Shown: positions 1-11,484, counted from the first letter of the stretch. The stretch is DNA of 64,000 bases from Halicephalobus mephisto (GCA_009193035.1 SWDT01000561.1:1-64000), one strand, 5' to 3'. A program made the numbers and translations. Notes: a model not told the origin generated them from the sequence alone.

Positions 1-1435
1 TCATAAATTTCCGAAAAAAAGAAAAAATTTTTAAATTAAAAAAATTTAAAAATAAAAAAAATTTTTTAAAAGAAAATTAAAAAAAATAAAAACATGATTT
101 TGCTACCAGATTTTTTTACATTTTTCAATATACAGTAAGCCTTGATTTTGAATTTAAAATTAAAATGACTATTATTCGTGGCGGGACATTACTTTAAAAA
201 TTTCAAAAAATTCAAAATTATGAAGGCAAAAAAAATTTTTTTCGTAGTACAGATTTTTTTACATTTTTAGTTAACCAGTAACCTTGATAGTTGTCTAAAA
301 TTAAATCTTACATTGTTCGTGCGGGACCATTTTTGGCAAAAAAATTTTTGTAAAATATCAAAAAATTTACAAATTAAAAACTTGTGGTTCCACTGCAAAA
401 TTCCTTAACTTTTTAGTATACAGTAGCCTGATTGTAGTGACCCTTAAATTAAGACAACGTTCGCAGCGGCGACCACTACTTAAAAAAAGCTTTTAAAAAA
501 ACTAAAAATCACGAATAAAAAAATTTCGGTCCCACCGCGAATTTCCTACTTTTTAACATACACGTAATCCCAATGTATTATGAAATTTAAAATTAGTAAT
601 ATTCGTGGTAGGATCATTTTTGAAAAACTTTTCTCTTAAAAAAAATAAAAAATCTTCGGTCCGCACGAATTTTCTTAATATTTCAATATACAGTAACCTT
701 ATTGTAATTAAAATTAAAAAATATATTATCTGTGGTAGAAATCATGTTCGAAAAATTTTCTTAAAAAAATAAAAAAATCTTTCTTACAAAATAAAAAATC
801 TCTGGTCCTGCCAAGGAATAATGTTTAATTTTCTCGCCACGAATTTTTTTAAATTTCATCGAAATTCTATAATAATAATATTTTTAAAACTATGAATTCC
901 GAAAATTGTCGAAAATCAAAAAATGTATCAAAAAGTTTCCAAATTCTACAAAATACCCAAAAATAAAACTCAAAACATCATTGAAGCGAAAAAATTCTTA
1001 ATCGGCTCAAAAACCAAAGTCAATTGTCAAAAAATCGGCAAAAAATGTTAAAAAAATTTTTTTTTAATTCAAATTAATTTTTATTAAAAATTTTAAAATT
1101 CAAAATTAATCTTTTTTTTTAAATTTTTTAATATAAAGAAATAATTTAAAATTTTTTTAAAAATAAAAAAAGTTTATTTGAAATTTTTAATAAAAAATTA
1201 ATTTTTTTAATTAAAGAATTTTTTATTTTAAATCAACTTTTTATCAAAATTAATCTTTTTTTTTTTAAATTAAAATTTATTTTTTATTAAAAATTTAAAA
1301 AATTTTGAAATTAATTTTTTATTAAAAATCAACTTTTTTATTTAAACAATTTAAAATTAATTTTTATTAAAATTTTTAATTTAAAATCAACTTTTTATTT
1401 GAAAAAAAATTTTTTATTTTAAAATCAATTCTTTA
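1..1435. repeat. AT-rich degenerate repeats, no gene seen
   Basis: The stretch is dominated by A and T runs. About 300-850 holds loosely repeated units of roughly 110-130 bp with phrases such as ATTCGTGGTGGGACC, ACAGTAACCTTATTG and TTTTTTACATTTTT. These phrases recur through the window and resemble intergenic filler of Caenorhabditis genomes. I see no splice-bounded open frame here. Confidence 0.6.
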
Positions 1436-1464
1436 TTGAAAATTTTTGCAAAACTGAAAATAAC

Positions 1465-1590
1465 TTTAATTTCGGTCATTTCCTCTCGAGACATCCGGAG
1501 GGCCGAGATTTTCGGTCCAAACGGAATTTCTTTGTCCTTGGCTTTCTCTGCCAAGTTGGATTCAAAACGGCAATTTGAGGTTGAAAGAAT
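1465..1590 (-). other. Exon-like island, unassigned
   Basis: This GC-richer island reads on the minus strand as an uninterrupted hydrophilic stretch of about 40 residues (ESNLAEKAKDKEIPFGPK at its centre, ending MTEIK before a possible GTTATT donor at 1464). Codon use resembles the confirmed genes. No convincing acceptor or start was found, and no partner exon could be phased to it. It may be an isolated exon, a decayed exon or chance. Confidence 0.25.
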
Positions 1591-1769
1591 TTTACATTTT
1601 TGTTCAATTATGGACCAATTTTTAAAAATAATTATTTTTATAAAACTTTTGAAAAATTCAATTTTTAAAAAAACTGAAAAATCAAATTTTCAATTAAATT
1701 TAATTTATTTTTCTGTTTGCAGAAATGTTTTTATAAAAATTATGTTTAAAAAAAAAAAGTTATTTAAAA

Positions 1770-2256
1770 GGATAGTAACTGGAAAGATAGTTTCATTACG
1801 GGCAGTCACTATCCTTGAAATAAGTGTGATTAAAGTTCCTGTAGAAATTGCAGGGATAATGACTGAGAAGAACAATTTTCCACTATAGTCAGTCACTATC
1901 CTTGGAATAAGTGTGAAGTTAAAGTTACTATAGAAAATGCAAGGATAGTGACTGGGAAAAGTGAAATTTCATCATAACTAGTCACTATTCTCACGAAAAT
2001 GTAGATATAAAGTTACTGTAGAAATTGCAAGGATAGTGACTGAGAAGAACGATTTTCACCATAGTCAGTCACTATCCTTGAAATAAGTGTGAAGTTAAAG
2101 TTACTTAAAGAAATTGCAAGGATAGTGACTGAGAAGAACAATTTCTCCACCATAGTCAGTCACTTTATCCCTGGAGTAAGTGCTAAAGTTAAAGTTCCTG
2201 TTAGAAATTGCAAGGATAGTGACTGAGAAGAACGATTTTCCACCATAGTCAGTCAC
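1770..2256. repeat. About 90-bp minisatellite with internal dyad
   Basis: Four to five imperfect copies of a roughly 90-bp unit. Each unit carries AAGGATAGTGACTGAGAAG followed by its near inverse CAGTCACTATCCTTG, so each copy can fold into a hairpin. The array is interrupted by the candidate LTR at 2257-2480 and continues at 2481-2585. The same GGATAGTGACT core reappears near 45870 and 46100. Confidence 0.8.
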
Positions 2257-2480
2257 TGTTGGACCGGTGGATCCAGGATGAGATAAGGATTAACATACCC
2301 AGAGAAACGGTTATTCTCGACGCTTAGTAGTTTATAGTAGAACACAACACGGAACCCTAGACCCTCGATCTTGTCCGATTCCACTGCCCCTACTCCTATA
2401 TACCGTATTCTCTACAATTTTACTTACATCCATCTACCCTATTCTTAGACTTACCGTACTTCCCTCCCATGACCCCGACA
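2257..2480. mobile_element. Candidate solo LTR inserted in the minisatellite
   Basis: A 224-bp block unrelated to the flanking minisatellite begins TGTTGGACCGG and ends CCCCGACA, matching the TG...CA termini of retroviral-type LTRs with a short imperfect terminal inverted repeat. The block is bounded by a perfect 5-bp direct repeat, GTCAC at 2252-2256 and 2481-2485, that restores the repeat unit when the insert is removed. It contains a TATATA motif near 2398. A 5-bp target duplication and TGTTGG ends fit BEL/Pao or Gypsy elements. No internal retrotransposon coding region is present. Confidence 0.7.
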
Positions 2481-2585
2481 GTCACTATCCTTAAAAAAAT
2501 TACAAATTTAAACTCACTACAAAGACCAAAGGATAGTGACTGCAGATACTAATCTACTGCTATGCTTAGTCACTATCCTCGGGGT

Positions 2586-3040
2586 ATACAGGTATCTAAA
2601 GTTTCAAAATTCAAAAAACCACAAAATGAAAAATAACACATTTTCGAATGACTCAAACATCGGTTTTTTCCTGTTTATGGTCAGCTGAAACGGGTTTCGA
2701 AGCATTTCCGGTCAGAAAAAACAAAAAACTGATCAAATCCTCGATGTAATCAAATCCGGATTTAAAAATTGCGAAATAATTCAAAAAAATTTTTAATCAT
2801 CAAACAAAAAAATAATTATTTTTTTAAAAATTTATTAAATAAAAAAATTATTTTTTTAAAATTTATTAAATAAAAAATTTTTTTAAATTTATTGAATAAA
2901 AAATTTTTAGATTTATTGAATAAAAAAAATTATTCTTTTTTTATTAAAGAAATTTAAAAATTATCTTTTTAGGATTTTTAATAAATTTTTAAAATTATTT
3001 TTTTATTATTTGAATTTAAAATTGATTTTTTGGAATAAAA
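2586..3040. other. Intergenic AT-rich DNA
   Basis: About 2650-2765 has a more mixed composition with no splice-bounded frame. The rest is A/T runs with repeated TTTATTAAATAAAAAA phrases. I see no gene. Confidence 0.5.
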
Positions 3041-3190
3041 TCGCGAAAAAACGAAAGAACAATGTTTCCGGAACCTCAAAAATACCATGTTTGGGATCTC
3101 GAAGAAAAAATCGAATTAGTTCGATCGGTTTTGGGATCTTTGGGAAAATTGCCGTGTCCGAGTCAAGGTCCTCACCAGGTTTTCTGTCAA
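3041..3190. other. Exon-like island readable on both strands
   Basis: On the plus strand an ATG at 3062 opens a frame of about 39 residues (MFPEPQKYHVWDLEEKIE, continuing to PSQGPHQ) before a possible donor CAG|GTTTTC near 3180. On the minus strand TTTTGACAG near 3190 could be an acceptor opening a frame that includes FPKIPKPIELIRFFLRDPKH. Both frames use codons like the confirmed genes, so the strand cannot be settled. I found no adjoining exon in matching phase. Confidence 0.3.
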
Positions 3191-3244
3191 AAAAATGACA
3201 CAAATTTGGAACAATTTTTAAAAAATGACATTTCTATTTTTTGA

Positions 3245-3800
3245 ATGAAAAAAAAATAATTAAATTAAAAAAAAATAAATAATCATTTTAAAATTTAAAA
3301 AAATAATTTTTAAAATTTAAAAAAATAAATAATCATTTTTAAAATTTTAAAAGGAAATAATTTTTTAAATTTAAAAAATAAATAATTATTTTAAAATTAA
3401 AAAATAATTTTTAAAATTAAAAAAAAAAATAAAATAATCATTTTTAAATTTTAAAAAATCTGCATAAAACTCTAAAAAAATTTTTAAAAAGTTTAAAAAC
3501 TAAAATTTATAATTAAATTTTAAAAGTTTCAAAAATTTGCATAAAATTCTAAAAAAATTTTAAAGAATTTGAAAAACTAAAATTTATAATTAAATTTTAA
3601 AAGTTTCAAAAATTTGCATAAAATTCTAAAAAATTTTAAAAGTTTCAAAAATTTGCATAAAATTCTAAAAAAATTTTAAAGAATTTTAAAAACTAAAATT
3701 TATAATTAAATTTCAAAAGTTTCAAAAATTTGCATAAAATTCTAAAAAATTTCAAAAGTTTCAAAAATTTGCATAAAGTTCTAAAAACTTTATCGAGCTT
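3245..3800. repeat. AT-rich tandem repeats
   Basis: Short units, first AAATAATCATTTTTAAAATTT, then from about 3465 a unit containing AAAATTTATAATTAAATTTT and AAAGTTTCAAAAATTTGCATA repeated several times. No coding signal. Confidence 0.6.
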
Positions 3801-4091
3801 CTGGAAGACTTTAGAATTTTCTATTTTCGAAAATTCCAAAATTCTGATTTAAAAATATGTTTGTGAAAAAATAAGCTGCAAACGAGACGAGTTTTTTGTA
3901 ACGAAAATAACCTCAAAAAAGACAAAACTGGTCACCTTTTTGAGCGAAAAAAGGAAAATCTGGCATCACAAAAAAGGTGTTTAAATAAATCTGATTTTTG
4001 AACTATTTTTTATAAATATTTTTTTTAAACATAAACATGAAAGAAAATCCTAAAAATAAAAACGAATTTTGAAATTTTTTTGAATAGAAAT

Positions 4092-7000
4092 TTATGGCTT
4101 AAGGTTGTCTAATCCGATCCGCGACCTCCTTTCGAAACTGATCAATTTTTTGATTTTTCACGTAAAAAATTAATTTTGAAAAATTTGAATTAGTTGCGGA
4201 TTTATAAAATAAAAAAAATCGAGTGGGTTCGAGACCGCTGTTCCACTTTCAAATTTGCTGGTCACAACTCGAGGTCAAAGTTCAATTTCTAAGTTTATCA
4301 CGAAAGTTCGAAGCCAAAGTTGATCATCAAAGTTCACTGTCAAACTTCGAGGTCAAAATTAGACGTCCAAGTTAATGGTTAAAGCTCGATGTCGAAGTCA
4401 AAGTTGGTCATCAAAGTTCGAAGTCAAAATTGATCATCAAAATTCGAAGTCAAAGTTGATCATCAAAATTTAAAACCAAAATTGATCATTAAAATTTGAA
4501 ACCAAAGTTGGTCATCAAAATTTGAAACCAAAATCGATCATTAAAATTTAAAACCAAAGTTGATCATTAAAGTTCTTTATCAAACTTTGAGACTGAAGTA
4601 AAAGTTTGAAATCGAAGCCAAAGTTCAACTTCAAAGTTGATGGTTAAAGTTTCAGGTCGAAGTTCGACATTAAAGTTAATAATCAAAGTTTAAAGTCAAA
4701 ATTTACTATCACAGTCCGAAGTCAAAGTTCATTATTAAACTTTGAGGTCCGAGTTCAAAGTTAAAATTCGGACTTTTCGTGTTAAGACTCAACTTATGAA
4801 TCATGTTTGAAATAGAAGAATTCAGATAATTTAGGTAAACAAGATTTTTGAAATTAAGAAATTTATAGATATGTCTTAACACGAAAAGTCAAAATTTTGT
4901 AGAATTAAAGATAGAATTTAAGGTTCAAAATTGAAATTCTGACTTTTCGCGTTAAGACTCAACTTATGAGTCATGTTTGGATTAAAAAAATTTACCTAAT
5001 TTTTAACAATCAATTTAGATGACATAACTTTTTGAAATTAAAAAAATTTATAAATGTGTCTTAACACGAAAAATCCAAATTTTGTAGAATTAAAGTTAGA
5101 ATTTAAGGTTCGAGACCGAAATTCTGACTTTTCGTGTTAAGACACAACTTATGAGTCATGTTTGGATTAAAAAAATTTACCTAATTTTTAACAATCAATT
5201 TAGATGACATAACTTTTTGAAATTAAAAAAATTTATAAATGTGTCTTAACACGAAAAGTCAAAATTAAAATCTAACGTTCAAAATCGAAATTCGGACTTT
5301 TCGTGTTAAGACACAACTTATGAATCATGTTTGGATTAAAAAAATTTACCCAATTTTTAACAATCAATTTAGATGAAATAACTTTTTAAAATTAAAAAAA
5401 TTTATAAATGTGTCTTAACACGAAAAATCCAAATTTTGTAGAATTAAAGTTAGAATTTAAGGTTCGAGACCGAAATTCTGACTTTTCGCGTTAAGACACA
5501 ACTTATGGGTCATGTTTGAAATTAAAAAATTTATCCAATTTTTAACAATCAATTTAGATAAAATAACTTTTTGAAATTAAAAAAATTTATAAATGTGTCT
5601 TAACACGGAAAATCCAAATTTCGCAGAATTAAAGTTAGAATCTAAGGTTCGAGACCGAAATTCTGACTTTTCGCGTTAAGACACAACTTATGGGTCATGT
5701 TTGGATTAAAAAAATTTATCCAATTTTTAACAATCAATTTAGATGACATAACTTTTTGAAATTAAAAAAATTTATAAATGTGTCTTAACACGAAAAATCC
5801 AAATTTCGGCCCCGAATTCTGACCTCCGATTTTGATAAACCGGAACACAGAACGGACTGGTCACTTGGAATGGCCTTGGAATAATCTGGTTTCCATTTTC
5901 GAGAAGCTTATTTCCGTCCGTTTCCGGCTAGGAACAAGGATAAATCAGGCCATTGTGGAAAAGAAAAATTCACAATTTTTGGATTTTCCAGTCAGGACCA
6001 GAAAAGATTAAATTTAATAATTATATTGTTTTAAAAATTTTTTAAATTACATTATTTCAAAAAAAAATATTTAATTAAAAATAATCTCGAAACGAAAATT
6101 TGGACTTTTCCAGTCAGGACCAGAAAAGATTAAATTTAATTTTTTTGTATTTCTAAAATCTTTTAAAATTTAATTTTTAAAAAATTAAAATATTTTTATT
6201 AAAAAATAAAAATTTATCTCGAAACGAAAATTTCGATTTTTCCAGTCAGGACCAGAAAAGATTAAATTTTTTTTTTATACAACTCCGAAAATTTTTAAAT
6301 TATTCTATTTCGAAAAAATTATCTCAAAACGAAAATTTGGACTTTTCCAGTCAGGACCAGAAAAAATTTAATTTAATTTTTTTATATTTCTAAAATCTTT
6401 TAAAATTTAATTTTTAAAAAATTAAAATATTTTTATTAAAAAATAAAAAATAATCTCGAAACGAAAATTTGGACTTTTCCAGTCAGGACCAAAATAAATA
6501 AAATTTATTTTTTATACAACTCCGAAAATTTTTAAATTATTCTATTTCGAAAAAATTATCTCGAAATAAAAATTTGGACTTTTCCAGTCAGGACCAGAAA
6601 AGATTAAATTTAATTTTTTTGTATTTCTAAAATCTTTTAAAATTTAAAATATTTTTATTAAGAAATAAAAAATTATCTCGAAACGAAAATTTCGACTTTT
6701 CCAGTTAGGACCAGAAAACATAAAATTTATTGTTTGCATGATTTTTTGAGTTTAAAAAAAATGATTTTTTAAAAAACGGAAATGTATGCAATCAAGTTTC
6801 TGAAAAATCGTCTTCACACGACTTTTTGGAAATTTCCGGTTAAGACTAAAACCAATCGAATTTTATTTTCATGTAGTTATGTAAATTTTTAAACCACATT
6901 AAAAAAATAAAAATGTTTGTCACAAAAATTTGAAAAAAGTCCCACCACGAATTTTTGATATTTTCCATTTAAGACCAAAAATTGCGAAATTTAGCATTTT

Positions 7001-8570
7001 TTTTTTGAAAAAATTCTAAATTTTAAAAATTTTTATCATTAAATTCCAAAAAAAGTCCCACCACGAATTTCTCAAATTTTCCACTCAAGACCAAAAATTC
7101 ATGTTTGTGATTTTTTTAAATCCTAAAACTTTCAAAAAGTTATTATATTTTTCTGTAATCTCATCCAATTACCGTAATAAAAAAAATAAAACTTACTTTT
7201 TAAATTTTTAAATAAAAATTTTTTTGAATAAAAATAATTTTTTTAAATCTTTAATAAAAATAATTTTTAAAATTGTTTTAAATAAAAATAATTTTTTTTA
7301 TTTTTTTAAATTTTTAATAAAAATAATTTTTATTTTTTTTTTAAATTTTCAATAAAAGTAATTTTTTTTATTTTTTTTTAAATTTTTAATAAAAATTATT
7401 TTTTAAAATTTTTCTGAAAACTTTGAAAAATAGAAAAATTGAAAAATCAATCAGAATCCGTCTCGATCCGGACTGTTTACAAGAGGAAATGAGTTTTCTC
7501 GGAGAAAAACCGTTTTTCCTTTTTGAGTGACGAACCGCCACTGTGAAAATTAAAACACAAAAGATTCCCCGATTGGAATGAGGACAACCACAACAATCTT
7601 CAATAATGTACTTTCTGTCGAGAAATACAAAATTAATTTTATCATAAAATATATAATTTATTCAAATTTTAAAAATTAATTTTTTAATCCGAATTTTTGG
7701 GTTTTTTTAAATTTTAAATTACAGTATTCTAAAATTTTAAAAATTAATTTTTTTAATTTGAATTTTTGTATTTTGAAAAATTCAAATTACAGTATTCTAA
7801 AATTTTAAAAATTAATTTTTTTTTATCTGAATTTTTAGTTTTTTTGAAAATTCTAAATTACAGTATTCTAAAAACTTTTAAAAATTAATTTTTATAGAAT
7901 TATCTCGACACAAATTTCTAAAATTACAATGTTTTGAAATTTTCTAGAATTCCATAGAAGTTTCTGAAATTTCAAACTAGATTCCAGAAATTCTGAAAGA
8001 TTTTAAAACTTTCAATTATATTCTAGAAAATTCCGAAATTCTTCAAAATTTTATTTTTCTATGAAATCTTAAATTTCAAACTGGATTCTAGAAACTGATG
8101 AAATTCTAAAAGATTTTAAAACTTTCAATTATATTCCACAAAATTCCGAAATTCTTCAAAATTTTATTTTTCTAGAAATTCTTAAATTTCAAACTTGATT
8201 CTAGAAATTCTGAAAGATTTTAGAATCCTCAATTATATTCTACAAAATTCCGAAATTTTTTTAAATTTTATTTTTCTAAAAATTCTTAAATTTCAAACTG
8301 GATTCTAGAAACTCCCACAAATTTGTGATTTAAAATAAATTTTATTCAACGAAACGAGGGCAATTGGAAAAATACGATGTAGATTTCCTCGAAAAAATTA
8401 ATTTTGTGAAAGTTTTCAAAATTGAAACATGCAATTTAGAGCTCAAGTCAACGAGTTCTAAATCTGGCCTCCGGCGTCGATCGGGCTTCCGTTTATCCTT
8501 CCGAACTGGTCCGATTATTATCCGCAACAAATCCTTCCAATAATTGGCGGTCTTGGTGAAATCATTTTTT
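4092..8570 (-). CDS. Unrecognised protein, 3' part rebuilt from four exons
   Basis: Four small exons on the minus strand join in matching phase. Exon A is 8429-8570 (or ends at 8453), with a TTTTTCTAG acceptor, and encodes a basic segment with NDFTKTANYWKDLLRIIIG and RKDKRKPDRRRRPD. Exon B is 7481-7540 (acceptor TTTTCACAG, donor GTAAAC) and encodes exactly 20 residues, WRFVTQKGKTVFLRENSFPL. Exon C is 5824-5927 (PETDGNKLLENGNQIIPRPF, then a segment ending VPVYQNR). Exon D is 4092-4137, ends LDNLKP and a TAA stop. Introns of 0.9-1.7 kb are filled with tandem repeats. Exon A needs a preceding phase-2 exon; an island at 9720-9840 is a candidate. I do not recognise the family. The phase agreement across three junctions is the main support; the exact end of exon A is uncertain. 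Confidence 0.5.
4255..4765. repeat. Short-unit satellite (AAAGTTGATCATCAAA type)
   Basis: A degenerate array of units of roughly 12-26 bp built from GTTCGAAGTCAAAGTTGATC and variants. It sits in the last intron of the preceding minus-strand gene and leads directly into the hairpin array at 4771. The same satellite occurs at 24548-25160 in reverse orientation, at 50262-50860 in both orientations and at 54768-55340. Confidence 0.85.
4771..5815. repeat. Six tandem hairpin units of 170-185 bp
   Basis: Copies begin at about 4771, 4941, 5125, 5295, 5480 and 5665. Each starts GACTTTTCGTGTTAAGACAC and about 110 bp later has its inverse GTGTCTTAACACGAAAAGTC, giving a 17-20 bp stem around an AT-rich loop. 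A linker containing GGTTCGAGACCGAAATTCT joins the copies. Single copies of the hairpin sit beside every other satellite array in the window. Confidence 0.85.
5985..7110. repeat. About 110-120-bp tandem repeat
   Basis: Seven imperfect copies of a unit with TTTTCCAGTCAGGACCAGAA lie between 5985 and 6720, followed by diverged units with CACCACGAATTTTTGA to about 7110. The array fills the intron between exons B and C of the unrecognised minus-strand gene. Confidence 0.75.
7150..7440. repeat. AT-rich simple repeats
   Basis: Units of TTTTTAATAAAAATAATTTT repeat several times. Nothing coding is visible. Confidence 0.6.
7600..8335. repeat. AT-rich repeats in an intron
   Basis: Two families: AATTACAGTATTCTAAAATT units at 7690-7900 (three copies), then units of about 115 bp with TCAAACTGGATTCTAGAAA at 7960-8320 (three to four copies). 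It lies between exons A and B of the unrecognised gene. Confidence 0.6.
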
Positions 8571-8589
8571 CTAGAAAAACGACAGGATA

Positions 8590-9035
8590 ATCAATGGTCC
8601 ATTTAATCAAAATTAATCGTCAAAAATCGAAAATTTTTAAATTGTTTTAAAAATAATCATTAAAATTAAAAATTTTTGTATTCGGAAAATTTTTTTATTT
8701 TTTAAAAAATAATTATTAAAATTAAAAATTTTGTATTCGGACAATTTTTTTATTTTTAAAAATAATCATTAAAATTAAAAATTTTTGTATTCGGAAAATT
8801 TTTTTATTTTTAAAAATAATCATTAAAATTAAAAATTTCGTATTGAGACAATTTTTAAATTTTTTTAAAAATAATTATTAAAATTTAAAAATTTTGTATT
8901 CGAACAATTTTTAAATTTTTTTTTAAATAATCATTAAAATTAAAAATTTTCGTGTTAGGACAATTTTTAAATTTTTTAAAAAATAATTATTAAAATTTAA
9001 AAATTTCGTGTTGAGACAATTTTTGAATTTTTTTA
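8590..9035. repeat. About 60-bp tandem repeat
   Basis: Seven or so copies of a unit with AAAAATAATCATTAAAATTA followed by TTCGGAAAATTTTTTTATT variants. No coding signal. Confidence 0.7.
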
Positions 9036-9279
9036 TTTTTTAAAAACCCCCAGAAATCGTATTTCGAAACAAAGAAATTAAGTTTCAAATTCGAATCATT
9101 AACCTTGAGAAACGGGAGCAATTTTTTCAGAAGAGTTCGAGAATTACCTTAGGACGAAAAAGATCAAAATTCGACTTCAACCTTTGATCATCAATTTTCT
9201 AGTCGAATTAATTCGAATTTTCCAAATCGGTTTGAAATTTCAAAATCGACAATTTTTTGTTGTGTATTATCAAAATTAG

Positions 9280-9700
9280 AATTCAGAATTCAAAATCGAA
9301 ATCGAAATTTTAATTTCTCTTGTTAAAACACATCTGAATTTTTCTTACTGTAAAATATTCTTTAATTTAAGTTCATAAAATTGGATATTTGGATTTCTGG
9401 AATAAAAATTATTTATGAATTATGTCTTAAAATAGAAAATTAAAATTTCGAATTTGAATTTTGATAGTATGGGACACTGTTATGTATTATCAAAATTGGA
9501 ATTCAGAATTCAAAATCGAAATTCTAATTTCTCTTGTTAAAACACATCTGAATTTTTCTTACTGTAAAATATTCTTTCATTTAAGTTCATAAAATTGGAT
9601 ATTTGGATTTCTCGAATCACAGTAATTTATGAATTATGTCTTAAAACGAAAAATTAGAATTTCGAATTTGAATTTTGAATCCCAATTTTGATAAAACGTA
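9280..9700. repeat. Two direct copies of a 190-200-bp unit
   Basis: Copies begin near 9287 and 9480. Each holds TTTCTCTTGTTAAAACACAT and, later, an imperfect inverse around ATTATGTCTTAAAACGAAAAATT, so this appears to be a diverged relative of the hairpin units at 4771-5815. Confidence 0.6.
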
Positions 9701-9719
9701 GTTCTGGTGGTGTTACAAA

Positions 9720-9840
9720 AAACGAGAAGGTTCTCAGAACGAAAATCCCTGAGACGCAGGGATCCAACTTGCAGCAGTGACGTCATCCAGAAGTCAGAAG
9801 GAAGGCCGACGCTGAATCATCAGAATTTACAGTTAATTAG
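9720..9840 (-). other. Exon-like island, possible upstream exon
   Basis: This GC-richer island reads on the minus strand through an ATG near 9782 (MTSLLQVGSLRLRDFRSEN) after a possible acceptor GATGATTCAG. A GTAAC donor follows. No donor tested gave both a good site and the phase 2 needed to join exon A at 8570, so the link to that gene is unproven. It also carries a palindromic TGACGTCA site, so a promoter is an alternative. Confidence 0.25.
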
Positions 9841-9999
9841 TTTTGTATTGTTGGATTGCTCGAATAAGCCGAGTTAGCATCGTGCATAAGTAGTCAATTA
9901 AAAAACACGTCATATTTCCCTAAATGCAGATTTTGGGATTATTTATATCTTTGTGAACTAGTATGGTTACGACAGTTGAGGGATATGAAAGTTCTTTAT

Positions 10000-10735
10000 T
10001 TATCCGAACAATAATAATATATTAATTAATTACTCAACACTCGGTCAGTTATATCTACAGTATGCCTAGTATCTAGGCTTAAAACTTTCCCTTCGAGACC
10101 TGGCTTGCCTACGTAATGGTTGGTACGCTGATATAACAAAGATTAAACATAAGAACAATATATACTAATTAATTACTCAACACTCAACCCGTCATATCTA
10201 CAGTAGGCCCATTGTCTAGACTTAAAACTTTCCCTTCGAGACCTGGTTTGCTTACGTAATGGCTGGTACACTGATATAACAAAGACTAAATATAAGAACA
10301 ATATATACTAATTAATTACTCAACACTCAACCCGCCATATCTACAGTATGCCCATTGTCTAGATGTAGAATTTTCCCTTCAAGACCTGGCTTGCCTATGT
10401 AATGGCTGGTACACTGATATAACAAAGACTAAATATAAGAACAATATATACTAATTAATTACTCAACACTCAACCCGCCATATCTACAGTAGGCCCATTG
10501 TCTAGACTTAAAACTTTCCCTTCGAGACCTGGCTTGCTTACGTAATACTCAATATGCCAATGTAACAAAGATTAAACAAGAACAATATGTATTAATAACT
10601 ACCCAACACCTGGTTCGTCATATATAATGTGTCCCTCTCGCACGTATGGTTTTCCCCTTGAGACCGTTGCTGTGGCTTCCTTACGCAATAGCCAGTTAAT
10701 AACCGATATGACATTTTTTAACAAAGTCCCTCAAA
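10000..10735. repeat. 143-bp tandem repeat, five copies
   Basis: The word TACTCAACAC recurs at 10031, 10174, 10317 and 10460, exactly 143 bp apart, with a fifth diverged copy near 10600. Each unit also contains ATATCTACAGTA, CTTTCCCTTCGAGACCTGGC and TACGTAATGG. The units are well conserved and less AT-rich than the other satellites, which suggests recent amplification. Confidence 0.9.
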
Positions 10736-11484
10736 ATTGTATCTCAAAATGGAAAGTAGAATTTTGAGAATTAACTTGAATGAAAATAGACCGTAATTTC
10801 TTTAAAAACAGCTTTTACATATTGTATTTTAAAGTAAAAAAATAAAACAAACGTCGAAATTACTTTCAGTAAGGTATACTGTAATTTTTTCTAAAAATAA
10901 AAACTTTTTAAAATCTCAACATGAAAAAAAATTAAAAATTAAACTTGAAAATTACTTTCAATAAAGTACTGTAATTTTTTCTAAAAATAAAAACTTTTTA
11001 AAACAAATCCCAATAAAAAAAATAAATTTAAAAATTATTTTTAATAAAGTATACTGTAATTTCTAGAACATAAAATTTCTAACATTTATGTCCCAAAACA
11101 AAAAATCCAATTTTCAACTTTAAATTTTGATTATTAATTTATAAAAAAAATTCAATTTCCAACTTTAAATTTTGATCATTAATTTATAAAAAAATCCAAT
11201 TTTCAACTTTAAATTTTGATCATTAATTTATAAAAAAAACACGATTTTAAAAAATTTCATAATCTTGCTACAAAAAAAATCAAAATTCAAATTTCAACAA
11301 ATAACTTCGATAAATTAGGTCACACGTGACATATTCGTTTATCAAATTCCAAATAATATTTTTTTTCAAAAAAAGTGTAAAAAATTGATCCTGACCAATT
11401 TGAACTTTAAAAAAAACTAAAATTTACAATAATATACTGAGTAATCAACCTGGTCATTAAATAAATCGTGGAATAAAAAATTAT
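10736..11484. other. Intergenic AT-rich DNA downstream of hif-1
   Basis: Repeated phrases such as TAAAGTATACTGTAATTTTT and CCAATTTTCAACTTTAAATT occur three times each. It contains the hif-1 3' flank and no gene that I can see. Confidence 0.5.

Noticed and set aside
1770..2585. Regular direct repeats considered as a CRISPR array
   Set aside because: Units differ from each other throughout, spacers are not unique, and the genome is eukaryotic; it is a minisatellite.
4223..4245. GGTTCGAGACC resembling a tRNA T-loop
   Set aside because: No acceptor, D or anticodon stems can be folded around it, and the same phrase is part of the hairpin repeat linker at 5110 and elsewhere.
9861..10725. Possible LTR starting TGTTGGATTGCTC before the 143-bp satellite
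   Set aside because: The start resembles the other LTR-like blocks, but no matching end with a 5-bp duplication was found on the far side of the array.
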